DNA of 64,000 bases from assembly GCA_963784675.1 (NCBI GenBank), contig CAWASE010000019.1, forward strand, positions 372,001 through 436,000. The letters run 5' to 3'. The notes beneath the pieces are model-generated. The model was not told the origin of the DNA. It did no database searches and saw nothing but the letters and a program-made list of their open reading frames with translations. Each line of letters starts with the position of its first letter. The stretch's first letter is position 1. This DNA comes from SCTD01 sp963784675 (GTDB lineage: Bacteria; Actinomycetota; Actinomycetes; Mycobacteriales; SCTD01). Position numbers and translations under genes: made by a program. This document shows, piece by piece, positions 7,314 to 16,622 of this stretch.

Positions 7314-8789
7314 TCAGCCCCAGGCCTTGGCGCGCTCGACGGCGCGCAGCCAGCGGGTGTGGGCACCGTCGCCGCGTACGCCGTCGACGGGATCGAACCG
7401 GCGGTCCAGCTGCCAGGTGTCGGTGAGCTCCTGCGGCGAGGACCACACGCCGGTGCCGAGGCCCGCCAGGAACGCGGCGCCGAGCGCGGTCGTCTCCAGC
7501 ACCTGCGGCCGCTGCACCGGCACGCCGAGCTGGTCGGCCTGCAGCTGGCAGAGCAGGTCGTTGGCGGCCGCCCCGCCGTCGACCTGCAACGACGGGACCG
7601 CCAGGCCGGCCTCCGACGTCATCGCGTCGACGACGTCCCGGACCTCGAAGGCGATCGCGTCCAGGGTGGCGCGGGCAAGGTGGGCCCGGGTGGTGCCGCG
7701 GGTGATGCCGAGGACGGTGCCGCGCGCCTCCGGGTCCCAGTGCGGCGCGCCGAGGCCGGTGAGAGCCGGCACGAACACGACGCCGTCGCTGTCGGGCACG
7801 GTGCGCGCGAGCGCCTCGATCTCGGCGGCGCTGCCGATCAGCTGCAGCCCGTCGCGCAGCCACTGGACGGCGGCGCCGGTGACGAAGACGGCCCCCTCCA
7901 GCGCGTAGGTGCAGGTGCCGTCGGGGTTCATCCAGGCGACCGTGGTCAGCAGCCGGTCCGACAGCACCGGCTCGCTGCCGGTGTTGACCAGGACGAAGGA
8001 GCCGGTGCCGTAGGTGCACTTGGACCGGCCGGGGTCGTAGCAACCCTGGCCGAACAGCGCCGCCTGCTGGTCGCCGGCGATCCCCGCGATCGGGACGTCC
8101 AGGCCCAGGAACGCCGACGGATCGGTGCGCCCCACCTCGCCGTAGGACGGCACGACCTCCGGCAGCGCCGCCCTCGGGACGCCGAACAGCTCGCACAGCT
8201 CGTCGCTCCAGGCTCCGGTCCGGAGGTCGAACAGCAGCGTGCGGCTGGCGTTGGAGGCGTCGGTGACGGTGCGGCGCCCGCCCGTGAGCCGGGCGACGAC
8301 GTAGGCGTCGACGGTGCCCACCACGGTCGTGCCGTCGAGCACGCCCTGCCAGGCGCGGGGGTCGTGCTCGGCCAGCCAGCGCAGCTTGGTGGCGGTGAAG
8401 TACGGGTCCAGCCGCAGCCCGGTCAGCTCGGCGACGCGCGGCTCGTGGCCGGCGTCCTTGAGCGCGTCGCAGACGGCGCTGGTGCGGCGGTCCTGCCAGA
8501 CGATGGCGCGGCGCGGGGCGGCCAGCGTCGCGCGGTCCCACAGCACGGCGGTCTCGCGCTGGTCGGTGACACCGAGGCAGGTGACGCCCTCGCTCGGGGA
8601 TCCGGCCAGCGCCACGCGGGCGGCGGCGATCACGGCCTGCCAGATCTCCTCCGGCTCGTGCTCGACCCACCCGGGTCGCGGGAAGTGCTGCGGGAACTCC
8701 TGATAGCCGCGTCGCAGCACGGCGCCGGTCTCGCTGACGACCAGCGCGGTCACCCCGGTGGTGCCGACGTCCAGCGCGAGGACGCTCAC
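7314..8789 (-). CDS. glpK: Glycerol kinase
   Basis: A 491-residue FGGY-family kinase converting glycerol to glycerol 3-phosphate. Visible marks are the phosphate loop LDVGTTGVTALV, the glycerol-binding TDQRETAVLWD and IVWQDRRTS, the hallmark AGDQQAALFGQ, KCTYGTGSFVLVNTG and the ATP-binding DGGAAANDLLCQ. Length is normal. GTG 8789 has GAGG 8 nt upstream and lies 10 nt downstream of the DUF1028 stop, so the gene looks like the last member of the minus-strand osmolyte operon. The first loop reads DVGTTG rather than the usual DQGTTS of GlpK, but the other motifs favour glycerol over other FGGY substrates. Confidence 0.88.
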   Translation of the reverse strand: MSVLALDVGTTGVTALVVSETGAVLRRGYQEFPQHFPRPGWVEHEPEEIWQAVIAAARVALAGSPSEGVTCLGVTDQRETAVLWDRATLAAPRRAIVWQDRRTSAVCDALKDAGHEPRVAELTGLRLDPYFTATKLRWLAEHDPRAWQGVLDGTTVVGTVDAYVVARLTGGRRTVTDASNASRTLLFDLRTGAWSDELCELFGVPRAALPEVVPSYGEVGRTDPSAFLGLDVPIAGIAGDQQAALFGQGCYDPGRSKCTYGTGSFVLVNTGSEPVLSDRLLTTVAWMNPDGTCTYALEGAVFVTGAAVQWLRDGLQLIGSAAEIEALARTVPDSDGVVFVPALTGLGAPHWDPEARGTVLGITRGTTRAHLARATLDAIAFEVRDVVDAMTSEAGLAVPSLQVDGGAAANDLLCQLQADQLGVPVQRPQVLETTALGAAFLAGLGTGVWSSPQELTDTWQLDRRFDPVDGVRGDGAHTRWLRAVERAKAWG

Positions 8790-8799
8790 GCTCGCGTCC

Positions 8800-9633
8800 T
8801 CACGGCGTGTACCCCAGCGCCGCCGCTTCGCGCAGCCTGCCCAGGACGACCTCGTCGATGCTGCCGGGCCGGTGCCGCTCCTCGTAGTTCGCCCAGCCCA
8901 TCCAGGCGAACAGCCGGTCCTCCAGCGCACCGTCGCCGGTGTAGCCGAGCGTCGCCAGCAGGGCGGCGACGTCGTCGGCCAGCGACCCGGCCAGCGGCAG
9001 CAGCACCTCCGGCTCGCCGAAGTACAGCTCGTGCAGGCCCAGCAGCCGGCCCAGCTCGCCGACCGGCGCCGGGTGGTCGTCGACGCGCAGGTCGACCAGG
9101 ACGTCGTTGCCGCCGCCGTAGCCCCCGCCGGGCGTGACGACGAGCAGCCCTGCGCTCTGCCGGCCGCGCCGGTCGCCTCCGGCCGCGTCTCCGGCGGACA
9201 GCCCGGCCAGCAGCCGCTGCGCGAGCGTCCCGTCGGTGTCGCGGAACGCTGCGGCCATGTCGGCGACGACGGCCGGACCGGCCAGGCAGTTGCCCTGGCA
9301 CGCGTAGTCGGGCCCGGACTCGCCACCGGCCCAGTCGATGCAGTCGCTGCCGGTGAAGGTCGCCGAGCCGCCCCGGGCGTCGACGATGCCCGCCTGCCGG
9401 CTCTCGCGCAGGTCGTCGGCGGCCACCAGCGCGTCGAGCACCTGCTGGGCGTCCTGTCCCGCCTCCAGCAGCGCGAGCCCTTCGGACAGGTACAGCAGGT
9501 TCAGGAACGACTGCGAGGCGATCGCGCCGACCCCGGCGCGGGCGGCCGGCACCGCTCCGCCGGCGGCCAGGAACTTGCTGGCCACCGCCACCCCCCAGCA
9601 GTCGCCGTCACGGGCGACGATCGAGAACGTCAC
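8800..9633 (-). CDS. DUF1028-family protein
   Basis: 277 residues starting with TFSIVARDGDCWGVAVASKF and containing AGVGAIASQSFLN, the conserved N-terminal block of DUF1028, a family with an Ntn-hydrolase-like fold and no assigned reaction. The GTG start overlaps the stop of the M42 peptidase gene (GTGA, 9630-9633), so translation is coupled to the N-acetylglutaminylglutamine amide genes. Several cysteines (DCIDW, YACQGNC) are present around residues 95-115. The coupling suggests a role in making, trimming or recycling that osmolyte; this is inference from position only. Confidence 0.8.
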   Translation of the reverse strand: MTFSIVARDGDCWGVAVASKFLAAGGAVPAARAGVGAIASQSFLNLLYLSEGLALLEAGQDAQQVLDALVAADDLRESRQAGIVDARGGSATFTGSDCIDWAGGESGPDYACQGNCLAGPAVVADMAAAFRDTDGTLAQRLLAGLSAGDAAGGDRRGRQSAGLLVVTPGGGYGGGNDVLVDLRVDDHPAPVGELGRLLGLHELYFGEPEVLLPLAGSLADDVAALLATLGYTGDGALEDRLFAWMGWANYEERHRPGSIDEVVLGRLREAAALGYTP

Positions 9634-10832
9634 GTCGGGAGGTCGTCGGTGCGGCCGCGCTGCTCCATCGGCGTCGGCTGGACGCTGCGGCTGGGGAACT
9701 CCTTGAGCGGGCCGCGCTCGTCGCGGTCCCAGGTCGGGAACGTCAGGTCGGTCTGGACGTAGAGCGCGATGAGCTCGGCGACCGCCTGGATGCCGTCCAG
9801 GTGGGTGCGCTCGTGGCCGTGGCTGGAGTCGACGCCGAACCCGACGAGCGCCGTGCGCATCTCCAGCCCGGCCTCGACGGCGCTGGCGGCGTCGGAGCGG
9901 TAGTAGCGGAAGGTGTCGCGGGTGTGCGGCAGGTCGAACTGCTCGCACAGGCCCAGCAGGCGGCGGCTGAAGTGGTAGTCGTAGGGCCCCGTGCTGTCCA
10001 GCATGGCGATGTTCACGCACCGCTCGCGCGACTGCTGCCCGGGCGCGACGACGGCGTTGTCGATCGCCACCATCTCCGCGACGTCGCTGTCCAGGCCGTG
10101 CGTGGCGCCGTGGCCGACCTCCTCGGCGATGGTCACCAGCAGGTGCGCGCCGATCACCGGCACGATGCGGGCGTCGGTCAGCGCCTTGAACGCGCCGAGG
10201 GCTGCCGCGATCCCGGCCTTGTCGTCCAGGTGCCGGCTCTTGACGAAGCCGGCCGGGGTCACCTGCGGGTTGGCGTCCAGCGAGACGAAGTCGCCGACGT
10301 CCATGCCCAGCGCGCGCAGCCCCGCGGCGTCGGTGACGTGCTCGTCGACGCGCACCTCGACCAGCGGCCAGCCGACGCCCTGGGTGTCGACCTCCTCGCC
10401 GTAGTTGTGCCCGCTGCTCTTGAGCGGCAGCACCGTGCCGGTGAAGACGAGGCCCGGCTCGTCGCAGAAGATCATCACGTGCGAGCCCTCGGCGAAGCGG
10501 GCGCTGTGCGTGCCGAGCTGGCCGATCTCCAGCCGGCCGTTGTCCTTGAGCCGCGTCACCATGCAGCCGATCGTGTCGGCGTGCACGACGATCGCGCGGT
10601 CCGGGCTGCTGCGCAGGCCGGGCAGGGTGGCGTTCAGCAGGCCCCGACGGGTCACCGACAGCTCCAGGCCCAGGTCGGTGATCTGCTCGCCGATGTACTG
10701 CACGACCTCGTCGGTCCGACCCGTCGGCGACGGGATGCGCAGCATGTGCAGCAGCACCTCCTGCACGTAGGCCATGTCGATCTCGAGCCGCTCCGGGACG
10801 ACCTCCTGAGCGCCGCCGCCGGGTCGCGTCAC
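9630..10832 (-). CDS. Osmoprotectant NAGGN system M42-family peptidase
   Basis: 400 residues with the co-catalytic metal sites of M42/M20 peptidases: VVHADTIGCM (His-x-Asp), SRHLDDKAG (bridging Asp and LDDK), TIAEEVGHG (Glu-Glu catalytic pair) and the late HGHERTH. The family is a recurrent partner of ngg and asnO; its exact role is unproven, probably hydrolysis of the dipeptide or its precursors. Start GTG 10832 overlaps the ngg stop as GTGA, and the stop overlaps the DUF1028 start in the same way. Cytosolic; no signal peptide. Confidence 0.87.
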   Translation of the reverse strand: MTRPGGGAQEVVPERLEIDMAYVQEVLLHMLRIPSPTGRTDEVVQYIGEQITDLGLELSVTRRGLLNATLPGLRSSPDRAIVVHADTIGCMVTRLKDNGRLEIGQLGTHSARFAEGSHVMIFCDEPGLVFTGTVLPLKSSGHNYGEEVDTQGVGWPLVEVRVDEHVTDAAGLRALGMDVGDFVSLDANPQVTPAGFVKSRHLDDKAGIAAALGAFKALTDARIVPVIGAHLLVTIAEEVGHGATHGLDSDVAEMVAIDNAVVAPGQQSRERCVNIAMLDSTGPYDYHFSRRLLGLCEQFDLPHTRDTFRYYRSDAASAVEAGLEMRTALVGFGVDSSHGHERTHLDGIQAVAELIALYVQTDLTFPTWDRDERGPLKEFPSRSVQPTPMEQRGRTDDLPT

Positions 10833-12586
10833 CGGCGCCTCGAGCCGTGGCGGCCCGCGGTCTCCGGGAAGAGCAGGTCGACGAACCGCTCCGCCGTCGG
10901 CTGCGGTTCGTGGTTGGCCAGGCCCGGGCGCTCGTTGGCCTCGATGACGACGTGCTCCGGCCCGGCGACGTCGGGCACCAGCAGGTCGAGCCCCGTCACG
11001 GGGATGTCCAGAGCGCGGCTGGCGCGTACGGCGGCCGAGGCCAGGTCGGGATGCAGGGTCGCGGTCACGTCGTGGATCGTGCCACCCGTGTGCAGGTTCG
11101 CCGTACGCCGCACCGCCAGCTCGACGCCGGCGGGCAGCACGTCGGTCATCGCGTAGCCGCGCGCGGCGACCGTCTCGACCGTTCCGGCGTCCAGCGGGAT
11201 GGTCGACTCGCCGCCGGTCGCCGCGGCCCGTCGCCGGCTCTGCGCCTCGATGAGCTGGCGCACCGGCGTGCGTCCGTCGCCGAGCACGGACGCGGGCTTG
11301 CGCACCGCCGCAGCCACGACGCGGTGCCCGATGACGATGATGCGCAGGTCCTGACCGTCGACGAGCTGCTCCAGCAGCACCTGGGGGCAGAACGCGCGCG
11401 CCGTCAGGACCGCAGCGGTCAGCTGCTCGAGCGTGCGGACGCCGACCGTGATGCCGTTGCCCTGCTCTCCGCGGCTGGGCTTGACCACCAGCTCGCCGAG
11501 CTCGGCCAGCAGCTCGGCGTCCTCCGGCCCGCCGGTGGCCAGCTGGCCGCGGGGCACCTGCAGGCCGGCGCGTTCGAGCACGCGCCGGGTGGCGCGCTTG
11601 TCGTCGCAGCGGCTCATCGCCACCGCGGTCGTCAGCTCTGACAGCGACTCGCGGGTGAGGATGCTGCGCCCGCCGTGCGACAGGCGCATCTCGCCCCACT
11701 CGGCGTCGAGCACCTCCACCGCGATGCCGCGACGGCGGGCCTCGTCGGCGATGATGCGGGCGTAGGGGTTGAGCCGGCCGTAGTCGTCGGCGACCGGACC
11801 GACGAACAGCCGCTCGTTGATGCTGTTCTTGCGCTTCATGCTCATGACCGGCACGCGGACGAAGCCGACCCGCTCGTACAGGCTGATCGCCTTGCGGTTG
11901 TCGTGCAGCACCGACAGGTCCATGTAGGCGCGTCCCCGGTCGACGTAGTGCTCGGCCAGCCGACGTGTCAACAGCTCGCCGACGCCGGACAGCCGGCTCT
12001 GCGGATCGACGGCCAGGCACCACAGGCTGCTGCCGCGCTCGGGGTCGCCGAAGGCTTCGACGTGGTCGACCCCGGTGACCGTGCCGATGACCCGCCCCGT
12101 CCCCGGCTCCTCGGCGACCAGGTAGGTGAACGCCGGGTCCCCGGTGTTGGCCAGCACCTGGTCGGGGTCGGCCTGCAGCATGCCGGCGGACGCGTACACC
12201 TGGTTCAGCACGTCGACGTCGGTCCCGTCCCGCAGCTCCCGGACGAGGGCCTGGCAGGGGCGCGAACCGTCGGGGTCGTAGCGGTCCAGGTCGAGGCGGT
12301 AGGTGTGCGACGGGTCCAGGAACAGCTCGGTCGGCGCAAGCGCCACCAGCACGTGCGGCTCGCGGGGATAGACGCAGATGTCGCGCTGACCGCTCTCCTC
12401 GCCCCGCAGGGCGGCCGTCAGGTGCTCGCGCGAGGTGAACGTCTGACCGAACACGATGCGCCCCCAGCCGCACTCCAGCAGCACGTCGGGGCGCACGCCC
12501 GCGGGCAGCTCCGTGGCGGGCCGGTACCAGCGCGTGCTCAGCGTGGCCGAACCAGGCGAGGGACGGTCGGGGACGGCAGGGTTCAT
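10829..12586 (-). CDS. ngg: N-acetylglutaminylglutamine synthetase
   Basis: A 585-residue two-domain enzyme. The N-terminal half is a GNAT acetyltransferase (about residues 110-280, with LWCLAVDPQSRLSGVGELLTRRL as the acetyl-CoA loop). The C-terminal half is an ATP-grasp ligase (ELVVKPSRGEQGNGI, QVLLEQLVDGQDLRIIVIG, VIEANERPGL). Together they make N-acetylglutaminylglutamine, the precursor of the osmolyte amide NAGGN. Lies 3 nt downstream of asnO and overlaps the M42 peptidase gene by 4 nt. Order and fusion match the known NAGGN clusters of Pseudomonas and Sinorhizobium. Confidence 0.92.
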   Translation of the reverse strand: MNPAVPDRPSPGSATLSTRWYRPATELPAGVRPDVLLECGWGRIVFGQTFTSREHLTAALRGEESGQRDICVYPREPHVLVALAPTELFLDPSHTYRLDLDRYDPDGSRPCQALVRELRDGTDVDVLNQVYASAGMLQADPDQVLANTGDPAFTYLVAEEPGTGRVIGTVTGVDHVEAFGDPERGSSLWCLAVDPQSRLSGVGELLTRRLAEHYVDRGRAYMDLSVLHDNRKAISLYERVGFVRVPVMSMKRKNSINERLFVGPVADDYGRLNPYARIIADEARRRGIAVEVLDAEWGEMRLSHGGRSILTRESLSELTTAVAMSRCDDKRATRRVLERAGLQVPRGQLATGGPEDAELLAELGELVVKPSRGEQGNGITVGVRTLEQLTAAVLTARAFCPQVLLEQLVDGQDLRIIVIGHRVVAAAVRKPASVLGDGRTPVRQLIEAQSRRRAAATGGESTIPLDAGTVETVAARGYAMTDVLPAGVELAVRRTANLHTGGTIHDVTATLHPDLASAAVRASRALDIPVTGLDLLVPDVAGPEHVVIEANERPGLANHEPQPTAERFVDLLFPETAGRHGSRRR

Positions 12587-12589
12587 GCG

Positions 12590-14365
12590 TCAGAGCCCCC
12601 GGGCCTGCAGCCACATCTCGAGCAGGCCCAGCTGCCAGAGCGGGTTGCCGCCCAGCGGCGTCAGCGAGGCGTTCGGGTCCGCGAGCATCGCGCGCACGAC
12701 CTCCGGCCGGAACAGGCCGCGGGCCTTCGCGGCGTCGCTGGTGAGCGCGTCGCGCACCCGGTCCAGGAAGCCGCCCTCCAGGTGGGTGAGCGCCGGCACC
12801 GGGAAGTAGCCCTTGGGCCGGTCGATGACCTCCGCCGGGACGACCCGGCGGGCCGCCTGCTTGAGCACGCCCTTGCCGCCGTGAGCCACCTTCAGCTCGG
12901 GCGGGCAGGTGGCTGCGAGCTCGACGAGCTCGTGGTCCAGGAACGGAACCCGGGCCTCCAGGCCGAACGCCATGGTGGTGTTGTCGACCCGCTTGACCGG
13001 GTCGTCGACCAGCATGATCTCGGTGTCCAGACGCAGCGCTCCGTCCAACGGCGTGGCCGAGCCGGCGCGGGCGAAGTGGTCGCGGACGAGCTCGCGGCTG
13101 ACGTCGCGGCCGGCGTGCCACTGCGGCGACAGCAGCGCGTCCACCCCGGCATGGTCACGGTCGAAGAAGGCGGCCGCGTAGGTGTCGAGCGGGTCGCCGG
13201 CGCCCATCATCGGCGGGTACCAGTGATAGCCGGCGAACACCTCGTCGGCGCCCTGCCCGGACTGAACGACCCGCACGTGCCGGCTCACCTCCTGCGACAG
13301 CAGGTAGAAGGCGACGACGTCGTGGCTGACCATGGGCTCGTTCATCGCGGCGACGGCGTGGTCGAGCGCCGGCAGCACGCGCTCGGGCGGCACCATCATC
13401 TGGGTGTGCTTGGTCGCGAAGCGCTCGGCGATGAGGTCGGAGTAGACGAACTCGTCGCCGCTGCGCCCGCCGACGGGCTCGAAGCCGATCGAGAAGGTGC
13501 GCAGGTCCTGCTGGCCCTGCTCGGCGAGCAGCCCGACGACCAGGGACGAGTCGACGCCGCCCGACAGCAGCACCCCTACCTCGACGTCGGAGACCATGCG
13601 TCGCCGCACGGCCAGGCGCAGCGCCTCCAACGTCGCTTCTTCCCAGTCGTCCTCGGTCCAACGGGCCCGCTCGGCGACCCGCTCGTAGGACGGTGCCCAG
13701 TAGACGTGCTCGCGGCTGGTGCCGTCGGCCTCGATCACCCGGACGGTGGCCGGGGGCAGCTTGCGCACCCCGGCCAGCACGGTGCGCGGCGCCGGCACGA
13801 CGGAGTGGAAGCTGAGGTAGGAGTGCAGCGCCTCGCGGTCGAGCCCGGTGTCGACGCCGCCGCCGGCCAGCAGCGCCGGCAGCGTGCTGGCGAACCGGAG
13901 GCGCTCCGCCGTCTCGCTCAGGTAGAGCGGCTTGATGCCGAGCCGGTCGCGGCCCAGCACGACCCGTCCGCTGTCGCGCTCGACGATCGCGAACGCGAAC
14001 ATGCCGTGCAGGTGGTCGACGACCTGCTCGCCCCACTCGCGGTAGCCCTTGAGCACCACCTCGGTGTCGCCGGTGGAGAAGAAGCGGTGCCCCTTGGCGT
14101 GCAGCTGCTCGCGCAGCTCGGGGTAGTTGTAGATGCAGCCGTTGAACACGATGGTGAGCCCGAGCTCGCTGTCGACCATCGGCTGCGCCGCGTGCTCGGA
14201 CAGGTCGATGACCTTCAGCCGCCGGTGGCCCAGCGCCACGCCGCGCTGCGCCCAGACGCCCGCGCCGTCGGGTCCGCGGTCGGCCATGGTGGCGGCCATC
14301 CTGGCCACGGCCGCGACGTCGGCGGCGGCTCCGTCGAAGCGGATCTCGCCGGCTAGGCCGCACAC
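12590..14365 (-). CDS. asnO: N-acetylglutaminylglutamine amidotransferase (asparagine synthase-like)
   Basis: 591 residues with a class II glutamine amidotransferase domain, whose nucleophile Cys2 directly follows the GTG start (CGLAGEIRFDG), then an asparagine-synthetase-type domain with the PP-loop VLLSGGVDSSLVVG and GQGADEVFAGYHWY. It amidates the dipeptide to N-acetylglutaminylglutamine amide. Start GTG 14365 is fixed by the need for Cys at position 2; GAGGAG lies 10 nt upstream. First gene of the minus-strand osmolyte operon. The 84-bp divergent gap to RNase AS must hold its promoter; osmotic induction is known for the family elsewhere. Confidence 0.92.
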   Translation of the reverse strand: MCGLAGEIRFDGAAADVAAVARMAATMADRGPDGAGVWAQRGVALGHRRLKVIDLSEHAAQPMVDSELGLTIVFNGCIYNYPELREQLHAKGHRFFSTGDTEVVLKGYREWGEQVVDHLHGMFAFAIVERDSGRVVLGRDRLGIKPLYLSETAERLRFASTLPALLAGGGVDTGLDREALHSYLSFHSVVPAPRTVLAGVRKLPPATVRVIEADGTSREHVYWAPSYERVAERARWTEDDWEEATLEALRLAVRRRMVSDVEVGVLLSGGVDSSLVVGLLAEQGQQDLRTFSIGFEPVGGRSGDEFVYSDLIAERFATKHTQMMVPPERVLPALDHAVAAMNEPMVSHDVVAFYLLSQEVSRHVRVVQSGQGADEVFAGYHWYPPMMGAGDPLDTYAAAFFDRDHAGVDALLSPQWHAGRDVSRELVRDHFARAGSATPLDGALRLDTEIMLVDDPVKRVDNTTMAFGLEARVPFLDHELVELAATCPPELKVAHGGKGVLKQAARRVVPAEVIDRPKGYFPVPALTHLEGGFLDRVRDALTSDAAKARGLFRPEVVRAMLADPNASLTPLGGNPLWQLGLLEMWLQARGL

Positions 14366-14449
14366 AGGTGGTTCTCCTCGTGGTCGTGATGGGTCGCGGT
14401 GGGGTCGCGGTGGGTCCGGACAGCGTCCTCGCTGCCCCACCATGGTCCC

Positions 14450-14941
14450 ATGCGCGTCTTCTACGACTGTGAGTTCAGCACCACCGCACCGGAGATCGGG
14501 CTCGTCTCGCTGGGCGCGGTGGCCGAGGACGGCCGGGAGTTCTACGGCGTCTCGACCGACGTCGACCCCACGACGGCCCACCCGTGGGTGGTGCGGAACG
14601 TGCTGCCGCAGCTGCCCCCGCACGGCGACCCGGCCTGGATGTCGCGGGTCGCGCTGCGCGAGGCGCTGCTGGCGTTCCTCGGCCCGGACCCGGTGCTGTG
14701 GGCCTGGTACGGCGCCTACGACCACGTCGCGCTGTGCCAGCTGTGGGGCTCGATGCCCGAGCTGCCGCGGGCCCTGCCGCGCTTCACCCTGGACGTGCGT
14801 CAGCTCTGGGAGCACCTGGGGCGTCCGCCGCTGCCCAAGCAGTCCGACGGGTTGCACCACGCGCTCGACGACGCGCGCCACGTGAAGGTCCGCTGGGAGG
14901 CGCTGGCCGAGAAGGCCTACCGGCTCGGTCTGGAGGTGTAG
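14450..14941 (+). CDS. Polyadenylate-specific 3'-exoribonuclease AS
   Basis: 163 residues with DEDD-exonuclease residues: FYDCEF (Asp and Glu of the first motif), WYGAYDHVALCQLWG (second Asp) and HHALDDARHVKVRW (His/Asp of the last motif). Closest to RNase AS (Rv2179c of Mycobacterium tuberculosis), which degrades RNA 3' tails and prefers adenylate. ATG 14450 gives the usual length; the frame is open upstream but the extra residues are not family-like. Single gene, divergent from asnO and convergent with the acetyltransferase gene, 1 nt away. Confidence 0.85.
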   Translation: MRVFYDCEFSTTAPEIGLVSLGAVAEDGREFYGVSTDVDPTTAHPWVVRNVLPQLPPHGDPAWMSRVALREALLAFLGPDPVLWAWYGAYDHVALCQLWGSMPELPRALPRFTLDVRQLWEHLGRPPLPKQSDGLHHALDDARHVKVRWEALAEKAYRLGLEV

Positions 14942-14942
14942 G

Positions 14943-15461
14943 TCAGGGCCGCTCCGCGGCCAGCAGCCCCATCAGGACGAGGTCGTCGTAGCGCCCCTCC
15001 ACCCATGCGTGCTCGCGCTGGCGACCCTCCTCGACGAAGCCGACCGCCCGGTAGCAGCGCAGCGCCGCCTCGTTGGCGGCCAGCGTCTGCAGGTGAACGC
15101 GGCGCAGGTTGCGCGAGCGGAAGGCGTACCCGACGAGCACCTGCAGAGCGTCCCGTCCCAGCCCACGCCCGCGCGCCTCCACCAGGAGCGACAGGCCCAC
15201 CTCGGCGTGCCGGGCCAGCGGGTCGACGTGGAACAGCGACGCGTGCCCGACCAGCCGGCCGTCGTGGTCGACGGCGAACGCGGCGTCGCCGGCGTCGGGC
15301 GTCCGGCCGGCGCGACGCTCGACGTAGGCCTCGAGCGGCTCCGGGACCAGCGGCGCCGCCGACGTGCGCGCCCAGAACAGCGGGTCCTGCCCAGCGCGCC
15401 ACAACGGCTCGTGGTCCTCGCGGCGCAACGGGCGCAACGTCACGCGCTCTCCGGTCAGCAT
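14943..15461 (-). CDS. GNAT-family N-acetyltransferase (RimJ/RimL type)
   Basis: 172 residues. The N-terminus MLTGERVTLRPLRREDHEPLW and the acetyl-CoA site GLSLLVEARGRGLGRDALQVLVGYAF, followed by LQTLAANEAALRCYRAVGFVEEG, place it in the RimJ/RimL subgroup that acetylates protein alpha-amines or small amines. I prefer ATG 15461 over the upstream in-frame start because the family begins at LTGERVTLRP. Cytosolic. Substrate unknown. Not obviously linked to its neighbours. Confidence 0.82.
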   Translation of the reverse strand: MLTGERVTLRPLRREDHEPLWRAGQDPLFWARTSAAPLVPEPLEAYVERRAGRTPDAGDAAFAVDHDGRLVGHASLFHVDPLARHAEVGLSLLVEARGRGLGRDALQVLVGYAFRSRNLRRVHLQTLAANEAALRCYRAVGFVEEGRQREHAWVEGRYDDLVLMGLLAAERP

Positions 15462-15530
15462 GGGGCGCAGCGTCGCACGCGCGCCCGTGCCGCGACGGTG
15501 GCGTGCACGCACCGTCCCCCAGCTCTCGGC

Positions 15531-16613
15531 TCAGATCGGCGTCAGCACCTCGATCACGACCTGCGCGACGCCGTCGTAGCCCAGCGCGCGCGAACCGGCA
15601 CGCGACAGGTCCAGGATGCGGGGCCCGACGTAGGGGCCGCGGTCGTTGACCAGGCAGCTGACGGCGCGGCCGTTCGCCGAGACCCGCAGCACGGTGCCCA
15701 GCGGCAGGGTCTTGTGCGCGCAGGTCAGGCGCTCGGGGTCGTAGGGGGCGCCGCTCGCGGTCGGGCTGCCGACGAAGCCCGGGCCGTACCAGGACGCGAG
15801 CCCGGCCAGCACCTGGCCGGACGGAGCGAACCCGGCCGGATAGCCAGACCCGGCCGCTTCGATGCGGGTCAGCACCGGAGCCTCCCGCTCGGCGGACCGG
15901 CGGCTGCGGGTCGTCTGAGCGGGAGTCAGGGCGGTGGTCGTGGCGGCGCTGGCGGCGTCGAGGGCGGCGCGCGCAGCAGCCAGCCGCGCGGACTGCTCGG
16001 CCAGCCGCCGGGCGTCGGCGCGGGCAGCCTGCTCGGCCGCGACCGCCGCCTGCGCCTGCGCCAGCAGGTCGCGGGCGTGGTCCTGTGCGGTGAGCGCTGC
16101 AGCGGCCTGGTCGGCCAGCCCGTCGCGCAGCGTCGCGACCTGCGTGCGCAGCCGGGTCGCGGCTGCGGTGCGGTCCGCCACGGCGTCGAGCAGGTCACGG
16201 TCCACCTGCACGGCCGCGGCGACCCCGCGGGTGGCCAGCCGCTGCGTGCCGGCGGCGTCCAGGGCGGTCCAGCCCGACAGCGACGTCGGGGCGCGGTGCA
16301 TCCACGCCGTCCGCACGCGCGCGTCCAGGCGGGCCTGCGCCTGCTGCTGGGCGCGGGCCAGCCGCTGCAGGCTCACGCGCAGCTGGCCGTCGCCCGCAGC
16401 CTGGCGGGTCAGGTCCTGCGCGAGCGACGTGGTCTGCGTCGTGGCGGCCGCGAGCGCCGCTTGCAGGGCCTCCACGTCCGGCGCGGCCGAAGCTGCCGAC
16501 GCGGGCGCTGCGAGCAGCGTCGTGAGGGCCGTCGCCAGCGCAGCGGTCAGCGCGGTCCGGACGGCGAGGTGCACCGTCGGGGCATCGACGGGCCTGGGCT
16601 CGGTCTGTAGCAC
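15531..16613 (-). CDS. Secreted coiled-coil protein with RlpA-like double-psi beta-barrel
   Basis: 360 residues: a signal peptide (VRTALTAALATALTTLLAAPASA, cut near residue 40), a long alanine/glutamine-rich coiled coil (about 45-225), and a C-terminal RlpA-like barrel with LASWYGPGFVG, the Cys pair in RLTCAHKTLPLG and AVSCLVNDRGPY, and RILDLSRAGSRALG. Related actinobacterial proteins act on or bind peptidoglycan outside the cell. The start is uncertain: GTG 16613 lies only about 8 bp from the right end of the IS110 element and has no clear ribosome site; GTG 16574 would also keep the signal peptide. The insertion may have replaced its promoter. Confidence 0.78.
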   Translation of the reverse strand: MLQTEPRPVDAPTVHLAVRTALTAALATALTTLLAAPASAASAAPDVEALQAALAAATTQTTSLAQDLTRQAAGDGQLRVSLQRLARAQQQAQARLDARVRTAWMHRAPTSLSGWTALDAAGTQRLATRGVAAAVQVDRDLLDAVADRTAAATRLRTQVATLRDGLADQAAAALTAQDHARDLLAQAQAAVAAEQAARADARRLAEQSARLAAARAALDAASAATTTALTPAQTTRSRRSAEREAPVLTRIEAAGSGYPAGFAPSGQVLAGLASWYGPGFVGSPTASGAPYDPERLTCAHKTLPLGTVLRVSANGRAVSCLVNDRGPYVGPRILDLSRAGSRALGYDGVAQVVIEVLTPI

Positions 16614-16622
16614 GGCGGGCTA

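Noticed and set aside
7309..7321. Terminator hairpin between macR and glpK
   Set aside because: GGGGC-TCA-GCCCC gives only a 5-bp stem with a 3-nt loop, too weak to call.
11675..14356. 893-codon plus-strand open frame over ngg and asnO
   Set aside because: Low-complexity translation; both real enzymes on the minus strand have complete catalytic motifs.
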